Part shown: positions 58,603-64,000 of the stretch, one piece after another
Layout: each line of letters starts with the position of its first letter
Numbering within the stretch: position 1 is the stretch's first letter
From: Acephala macrosclerotiorum
Taxonomy: Eukaryota; Ascomycota; Leotiomycetes; Helotiales; Mollisiaceae
Length of the DNA stretch: 64,000 nucleotides
Direction: 5' to 3'
Assembly: GCA_014904845.1 (NCBI GenBank)
Contig: MU119235.1
Location: 254,138 to 318,137 of the forward strand
Program-made: the position numbers and the translations under genes
Notes under the pieces: model-generated
Database searches by the model: none
The model's input: the letters and a program-made list of their open reading frames with translations, nothing else
Told to the model about the DNA's origin: nothing

Positions 58603-58969
58603 CGACTTTGAAGAAAATTTTTGGGTTCCAAGAATCAAGCGCCATGTCGAGGTCAAGTCGAGAATGATGAAAAGGTGTCCTTTTCGAGGTTTAAGACAAA
58701 TATTTTCCATTATTTCCAGTCTAACCTCGAACGAGAAGTTCCCGCCAGTTCATATCGCAACACATGCATATGGCGGCCCGCACCGAGTGGTGAAACTAGA
58801 CACACTTATCAGTTTTTCTGGATAATTTGAATATAGGTAGCTAGATTCAAGGCGTCTTCTTCTCTGTGGTATCCCTTCTGTGGTCCCAGGGCTGAAGCAT
58901 TTTCTCGCTTCTAGCTGATTTCTTCAACTTCTTCACAACACCTCAACCCGCAGAATCCAACTCACAACC

Positions 58970-59665
58970 ATGGCACCTATCGATATCAAAATTACCGACA
59001 AAGAGTCAGCAGAGGAATGGATCAAGTCCAAGCTCCCACTCACCGGCAACAGAATCCTCGAAGCTGTCCAAGACGGCAGAGCAACAGTAACTGAATCCGG
59101 CAACGAAACGCTTACTACGACGATCACAACTCACATTCTTACTGGAACCCCACAAATCGATACTGTAGTCAGCGAACACAGCTGGAAGAAACGAGCTATT
59201 GATGAAGTTACCTACGGCTTCAGAAGGGTGTGGGGTAGTTCTGGCCCAGTGGGAGCTGTTCCCGACTCACCTGCTGTGCCTTCTCGTCCCTCACTTCATC
59301 ACCCCGGAAGCATACAACCAAGATCTTTCAATGGAATAATTGGAGAAGTGTCGAAATTCTTCATCGATCATCGATCTGCAGGTCATAAAACAACATCGGA
59401 CATTGTGGAGAGAACAACAGATATCGTGAAGCCATTTTTGTGGTTTCTTTTGTGGATCTTGATAATATGTTTCACTATGGTGTTCCTTTACGTAGTGTAT
59501 GGAGTCTTCCGACACCTCAGTAGGCGAATGGGGGAGTATTTGCAGAATCAAAGGACGAACAGGACGTTTCGTGCGTTGGCAAGAGAGAATGAAGCTACTT
59601 ATGGGACTGTTTCATGGGTACAGGAGGGTCCCCCAGGTCGTTGTATCCCTACAAGAAGGGTTTGA
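58970..59665 (+). CDS. Single-pass membrane protein, 231 aa
   Basis: Intronless, 231 aa; family not recognised. Start MAPIDIKITDKESAEEWIKS in a good context (ACAACCATGG). The first ~150 residues are hydrophilic with a Thr-rich stretch and a Pro/Ser linker. A single strong membrane helix follows near 158-182 (PFLWFLLWILIICFTMVFLY), then a short basic tail. There is no signal peptide, so the N-terminus is probably cytosolic. Confidence 0.6.
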   Translation: MAPIDIKITDKESAEEWIKSKLPLTGNRILEAVQDGRATVTESGNETLTTTITTHILTGTPQIDTVVSEHSWKKRAIDEVTYGFRRVWGSSGPVGAVPDSPAVPSRPSLHHPGSIQPRSFNGIIGEVSKFFIDHRSAGHKTTSDIVERTTDIVKPFLWFLLWILIICFTMVFLYVVYGVFRHLSRRMGEYLQNQRTNRTFRALARENEATYGTVSWVQEGPPGRCIPTRRV

Positions 59666-60087
59666 TACATGTTATTTGATGAAGCATGTCAAAATGGGAA
59701 GTTGCTGAAGCTCGGGTTTCTATCTTCTGCATTGTGCAACTCTACCCTGTATTGCGCTGCAATGGATTTCATGGAAAACAAGTTCATATTCAAGGCTACA
59801 AAAGAAGTGATCATTTCGAGTGACGTTGATGTGTGGCATGACGTACTAAGGGTATGAACAACTTGAGCGACTTGCCCACTTAGAGATAGTTGAGCCCTCG
59901 ACTTTTTCCCAATGCGGAAACGTTTCGCACTCGGTTCCAAACTGTCGAGACACACAAAACTTTGCCAAAATCTCGAGCCCTGACTTTCTCTCTATAACGA
60001 AAATCACCTCATTCCGCGACTGCTGTCGCGGGTCGCGCAATTCAATCGCCAAGACCAAGAAACACTTGCTCCCGAACAAGAATCGAA

Positions 60088-60762
60088 TGGCACCGCTCTT
60101 TGCCCACTTTCAATCGATCCCAGTGAGTCGCAGTTCTGACAATTCTTGAATCCTTCATTCTAATGATCTCTCAGATCTCTCTCAAACATGGGCTGAACGA
60201 CCAGCTCGACAAAGAGGGCTGGTTGACCTCACCAATCAATTTCACCACATCCACCAAAAACATCACCTCGACACTCTCGACCACGGGATGTCAAAGCTTG
60301 GCTCACCTCATCGCTCGCTCAGGTGGAAATTCAGACTTCGCCGGATATACCCCCAAGCAAAAGGCATCAGCAGAGAATCATGATGCACCAATCGCAAAGT
60401 GGGCTGGACCGATGGTAATCGGTATCATCGCGGCTCTCGTCCTCATCTGGTGTTTCGTCGAATGGCGTCACGGATTCCCGAAGATCCAAAAGCAGGATAA
60501 AGAGGAGGGCGAGAAGAATGGAACTCTACTGGGGGCTATTGAGGCAAAGAAAGAGAATAAAGAGGACGGATCGCCTGAGCTAAACAGTAGTGCCTCGAAC
60601 TTGAGGAAGGAGAAAACTGAGACTTCTGCTTGTCGATCTGGGAAACCTTACTTGGAGTGCGATTGCATGACTAGTAAACTTGCGGAAGAAAATGCGATCG
60701 AAAAGTTCTCGTGGTCTCATATAAAGTATGTCCTTACGGTAGATAAATACAGTACTGGTTAA
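60088..60762 (+). CDS. Single-pass membrane protein, two exons, 207 aa
   Basis: A 36-base first exon (MAPLFAHFQSIP, from ATG 60088) is spliced through GTGAGT..CTCAG (60124-60174) in frame to ISLKHGLNDQLDKEGWL, giving about 207 aa. An internal ATG at 60163 would otherwise be used. An N-terminal hydrophilic part with NFT and NIT sequons precedes one membrane helix near residue 90-108 (GPMVIGIIAALVLIWCFVEW). A charged Lys/Glu-rich tail with several Cys (ECDCMTSK) follows. The family is not recognised. It is the last of four single-helix proteins in a row between 56 and 61 kb. Confidence 0.58.
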
Positions 60763-61914
60763 TGGGCGGAGTGGTTCAACCGCGATAAAGCTACCCGGTT
60801 CCCTTGAATGAGAAGATATTTGTCAGGGCGAACACCACTTGACGGCTAGAACCATTTGATGGCTCCAACAATGCTCTCAAACTCGTCCTTGCCTTCTGTT
60901 GCAGTGCTACCACTACGCGAGTTCAGAGTGGCAGCGCGAATAATACCCACACCAGCCTCGGACCGCGGGGCATGCAAGTTTCGAAAAGCTCGATGATGAG
61001 ACGAAACTTCATGATGTGCCACTGCAAAATCTCTCTAGTATAACTTAATACGGTGATGGACCAATTCCTACAAACCTTGGGTCCTAGCTCAAACATTACT
61101 TCATGAGAAGTTGATATCTGGGCCCCTATTTAAGCGAGCAAGGCGGGGCGGCCACCCCAGACTCAGCTGCGATCCCATGGTAACTAGAATTTCTCTAACG
61201 TCCGCCAAGCTCTCTTTCAGCACGGCACCTCTAGGATTTGAACTTAGTTTCCTTCCGAATGTGGAACGATTTCTTGCATTCCTCCAATCATAGACGTCCG
61301 GATAGAAATAGCTGCATGGCAAGTTTTCAGAGATGCAACAAAAGACTTGGCGTTGCGCTAGTGAAAGGAAACTATAGCTAGTCGAGTCGTACAAGCTCTC
61401 GCGATGTGCAACAAACGCCCGCAGACAGCCTAACCAGGAAAGTAGACTTTTAGCTTTCCTTTGGCCCCCCAAAGCTATACCAGAAAAGAACAACGGGAAG
61501 AGACACTTCCTCTAGAGCCCGCGACTACCTGTAAACCACCGAAGTGTAACATACTGACATAGTCTTGCCAGCGGTGCACAAAACGAAAGGAAGAGCTAGG
61601 AGATGGAGATGAAGAGATGGTTCGAGGGTGAGGTGTAACGTCATGACGGCAAGCAGACACTAGTACAAGAAAGGAGAGGAAAGATCCTGATGTCGACGTG
61701 CAACCAAAAAAATCTCCTCTCCCTTCTCGACCGAATGGAATATTTCAAGAACGAAAATGCGAGGATGTCCGACCTTTCTAAATTCTGTGATCTTGCCGAT
61801 TCCTGGGTCCTCTGGCAAGAGCATATTCATAACTTAACAATTCGAAGGGAATGCTCCGAAACACCAATTCCAATCCCCTTCAAACGTAGTCCCAAAAGCC
61901 TAGAAACACGTCTA
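60763..61914. other. Intergenic, no gene seen (1.15 kb)
   Basis: A 130-codon minus frame (61101-61493) has no recognisable motif. No RNA gene or transposon terminus was identified. Confidence 0.4.
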
Positions 61915-63009
61915 TCAGCCTACTTCTTCACCACGTCCCAGAAGCCCTCCCCCAGCCATCTTCAATCTCACCCAGAACATTACAGTGAAAAATAGAGCAC
62001 ATACCGTCGTCTCCCCCTCAATAACAAACTGCCCATTATACCCCTTCCCCGTCCCCTTATCATGAACGAACGTCATGAAACTATGTCCAATCCAACTACT
62101 CACAAATGCGAAATTCATAATTATTTGAAAAGGACTCCACCCGTTTATCTCACTCGGAGCATCGAGCCAAGACATTACGTCTCCCCAGGTGGCTACGGGG
62201 TCGCTGTTGGATTGGATCTTGAGGCCGCCGGTGCCGATATAGTTGTAGCCGTTATAGCCGGAGCGGGAAGAAATGGGGGTGGTGGGGATACCGAACGAGG
62301 AGGCGGTACTAGTATTGAGGGGGATGATGTGGGTCAGGTAGAGTTTGGTGCCGTCTGTTGCCGCGAACATTGGGAGGGTTTCGGGGGTGTCCCTGCCCTT
62401 GATGCCGGCGGCGGTAGAGGTGATAGGGTGGTGCATGATGAATGTCAGTGGTAAAGAGCCGTTGTAGAAGACGTTATATTCATCTGCATTTCGCTTCTGA
62501 CGACTGGCGGGTAGAGGAGCGTTGTTGAACTTGACGTTGCTGATTGGAATGTGATCGGGGATGCGGGAGAGGAAGTCGTCTGTTTTCGCTGTTGATGTAG
62601 CTGCATCGATCGAGCGACGGAAACGATTGGGACCATTGACTCCTCCCCACCAAGTGGCTTGTTCCCAGTACAACTTCACCGCCTATTAGTCAAACTCAAA
62701 ACAAACAAGGAGGAGGAGACGTACAACGGAAAGTGCCATAGCAATGCCAGTAGTGACGACTGAATGATGACACTCATCTTGGTTCACCAAGCCCCCTTGT
62801 GAATTCTTGCACAGAGCAGTGATTTGCCATATCTGGTTTGGACCTTGAGAATAGGCAATCTGAGACGAGGCTCGATCATATGCGCGGGCACAATACAATT
62901 GGGCATGCAATGGGAGGGAAAATCCGGTCCAGGTAGGGATGAAGCCATGGACTTGAGGGATTGGGGAAGTTGCGAGGAGCAAAGCGAGGGTGAGAATTCG
63001 ATGATACAT
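61915..63009 (-). CDS. Secreted or membrane protein of unknown function, about 335 aa
   Basis: Exons 63009-62725, 62682-62005 and 61959-61915 join in frame to 335 aa. Whether the last 45-base intron is spliced is uncertain, and reading through also stays open. The start MYHRILTLALLLATSPIPQVHGF is a signal peptide. A Cys-containing segment follows (ARAYDRASSQIAYSQGPNQI, CKNSQGGLVNQDECHHS), then a hydrophobic stretch (VVTTGIAMALSV). The large second exon contains NFT-free but Ser/Thr-rich sequence, FIMHHPITSTAAGIKGRDTP, GYNGYNYIGTGGLKIQSNSD and a probable helix (FQIIMNFAFVSSWIGHSFMT). I do not recognise the family. It is probably at the cell surface or in the secretory path. Confidence 0.65.
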
Positions 63010-63520
63010 GATGATAGTATTGTGAGTATGTAGAATTTGACTCTAGAAATTGAAGAATATTTGACATTTAGCAGGTTTTAAACGTTTACCATCATGTTTT
63101 GAGTGTCACTTGACACCATTGGTGACGAGGTAGTACTCAACGTCAGCTACACGACGTTCAACGACATGTAACATGATCTTGCAGATCTAGGTCATCTGGG
63201 AGATTGCATTCTGGATATCAGATGTAGCAAACTTCTAGAAAGAGGCGAGAAGAGCAGCACAACAGCTTGATAGGGTAGTCGGACCAATTGTTCGACTCGC
63301 TTGAAGCACAATGTGTAGCTTAACTCGAGTCGTGATGGCGTCATGCAAGGAGGACAGGGCGCCGGTGAGCATAAAGGGGGCAGTAAGGCGAAAACAGGAT
63401 CAGAAACGAGAGTGCTGAAACCCAGCTCGCCTATCTCATGTACAAACTGTTGTGTTCAAGGCCGGGGTACTGAGAAGAAACGGAAGTGATCCGCATGTCT
63501 CGAGCCCGCTGGATACTCTT
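63010..63520. other. Intergenic, no gene seen
   Basis: Promoter side of the secreted-protein gene and flank of the repeat block. No coding sequence is supported. Confidence 0.4.
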
Positions 63521-63523
63521 GAC

Positions 63524-63905
63524 AGCCTCAATGTTGTGAATTGGATTGGAACATCTAAGATTTGTTGCACATCGTAGGAGCGGCAGCAGCAGGACGACAG
63601 GCGGGACCAGCTGAACACTTTCATTTGCCTCAACGTTGTGAAAATAGTTAGGACATCCAGAGTTTTGTTGCACATCTTAGGAGCGGCAGCAGTGGGATGA
63701 CTACTAAACCAAGACGACGACCACCAGGGGAAAACTTCCAGGAGCTTCAATGTTGTGAATCAGGTTGGTATTTTTTTCGGTTTGTTGCCCTTCGCAGGGC
63801 CCTGCCGCCCCGCCCCCCTCCTCCTATCGGCGGCCTCCTGCTGCCGCTCCTTGCGAAGTGCAACAAAAATTCGAATGTCTGAAACCAAGCTGGGAGTGAA
63901 GATAG
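63524..63905. repeat. Degenerate ~105-bp repeat: three direct copies and one inverted
   Basis: Direct copies start near 63524, 63628 and 63745, each with TCAATGTTGTGAA or a close variant. A GGA(A)CATC word, TTTGTTGCACATC and AGGAGCGGCAGCAG follow at similar spacing; the third copy is divergent. The reverse complement of the same words (CTGCTGCCGCTCCTTGCGAAG, TGCAACAAAAATTCGAATGTC) lies at about 63828-63885. The block runs close to the window edge, so it may be the border of a larger repeat or transposable element. Confidence 0.75.
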
Positions 63906-64000
63906 ACAATTGGGCTTCCCTGATGTTGGACAACCTCAGGACATTCAAGACTGGGAGCTACAAAAAAAAAAGAACTCCGAAGGATTGTCTGAGATTTGGG

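Noticed and set aside
61101..61493. 130-codon minus-strand frame
   Set aside because: No recognisable domain, and no splice or signal-peptide support.

Overview
The window looks like nuclear DNA of a filamentous ascomycete (Pezizomycotina). Genes sit on both strands, are compact and carry short introns (about 45-75 bp; GT-AG with GCTAAC-like branch sites, plus one GC-AG). The families are typical of such fungi: a DUF6590 protein, a highly reducing polyketide synthase, F-box proteins, fungal STAND N-terminal domains, a HeLo protein and a Cla h 8-type mannitol dehydrogenase. A Leotiomycete-like host is only a guess.

Layout. 0-12.5 kb: a DUF6590 gene, a coiled-coil protein, three small Cys/His-rich genes on one strand that look like a local family, a secreted cupredoxin and a frameshifted PRISE-type reductase, then 2.5 kb without a recognisable gene. 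12.5-17 kb: an F-box gene, its decayed tandem copy (promoter included), and a decayed alpha/beta hydrolase. 17.2-25.7 kb: a six-exon polyketide synthase of 2654 aa (KS-AT-DH-MT-inactive ER-KR-ACP, with an unusual repeat-bearing tail). 28-30 kb: an MFS transporter. 31.5-39.5 kb: a poor, decaying zone with a membrane-protein pseudogene, a 33-bp inverted repeat, an intact membrane protein, a very AT-rich islet, a possible Cys-rich fragment and an F-box/LRR-like relic. 39.6-46.5 kb: a conserved block with TSR3, a GGA clathrin adaptor and two short-chain dehydrogenases, one a probable NADP-mannitol dehydrogenase. 47-56 kb: two genes with fungal STAND-type N-terminal domains (one with ankyrin sequence, one coiled-coil and broken) and a HeLo-pseudokinase gene. 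56-63 kb: four predicted single-pass membrane proteins of unknown function and one secreted or membrane protein. 63.5-64 kb: a degenerate repeat family running to the window edge.

How it fits together. The housekeeping block is intact, while many flanking accessory genes carry stops and frameshifts. Several of the stops are TGG->TAG or read as CAA/CAG->TAA/TAG, the change expected from RIP-like C-to-T mutation. The 47-61 kb stretch is the best candidate for an unusual system: an MLKL-like HeLo-pseudokinase beside STAND-type genes and several orphan membrane proteins, which may be a self/non-self recognition or regulated cell-death island. That functional link is inference from gene content only. 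Exon boundaries were read by eye from splice signals, reading frame and family resemblance; no database search was run.
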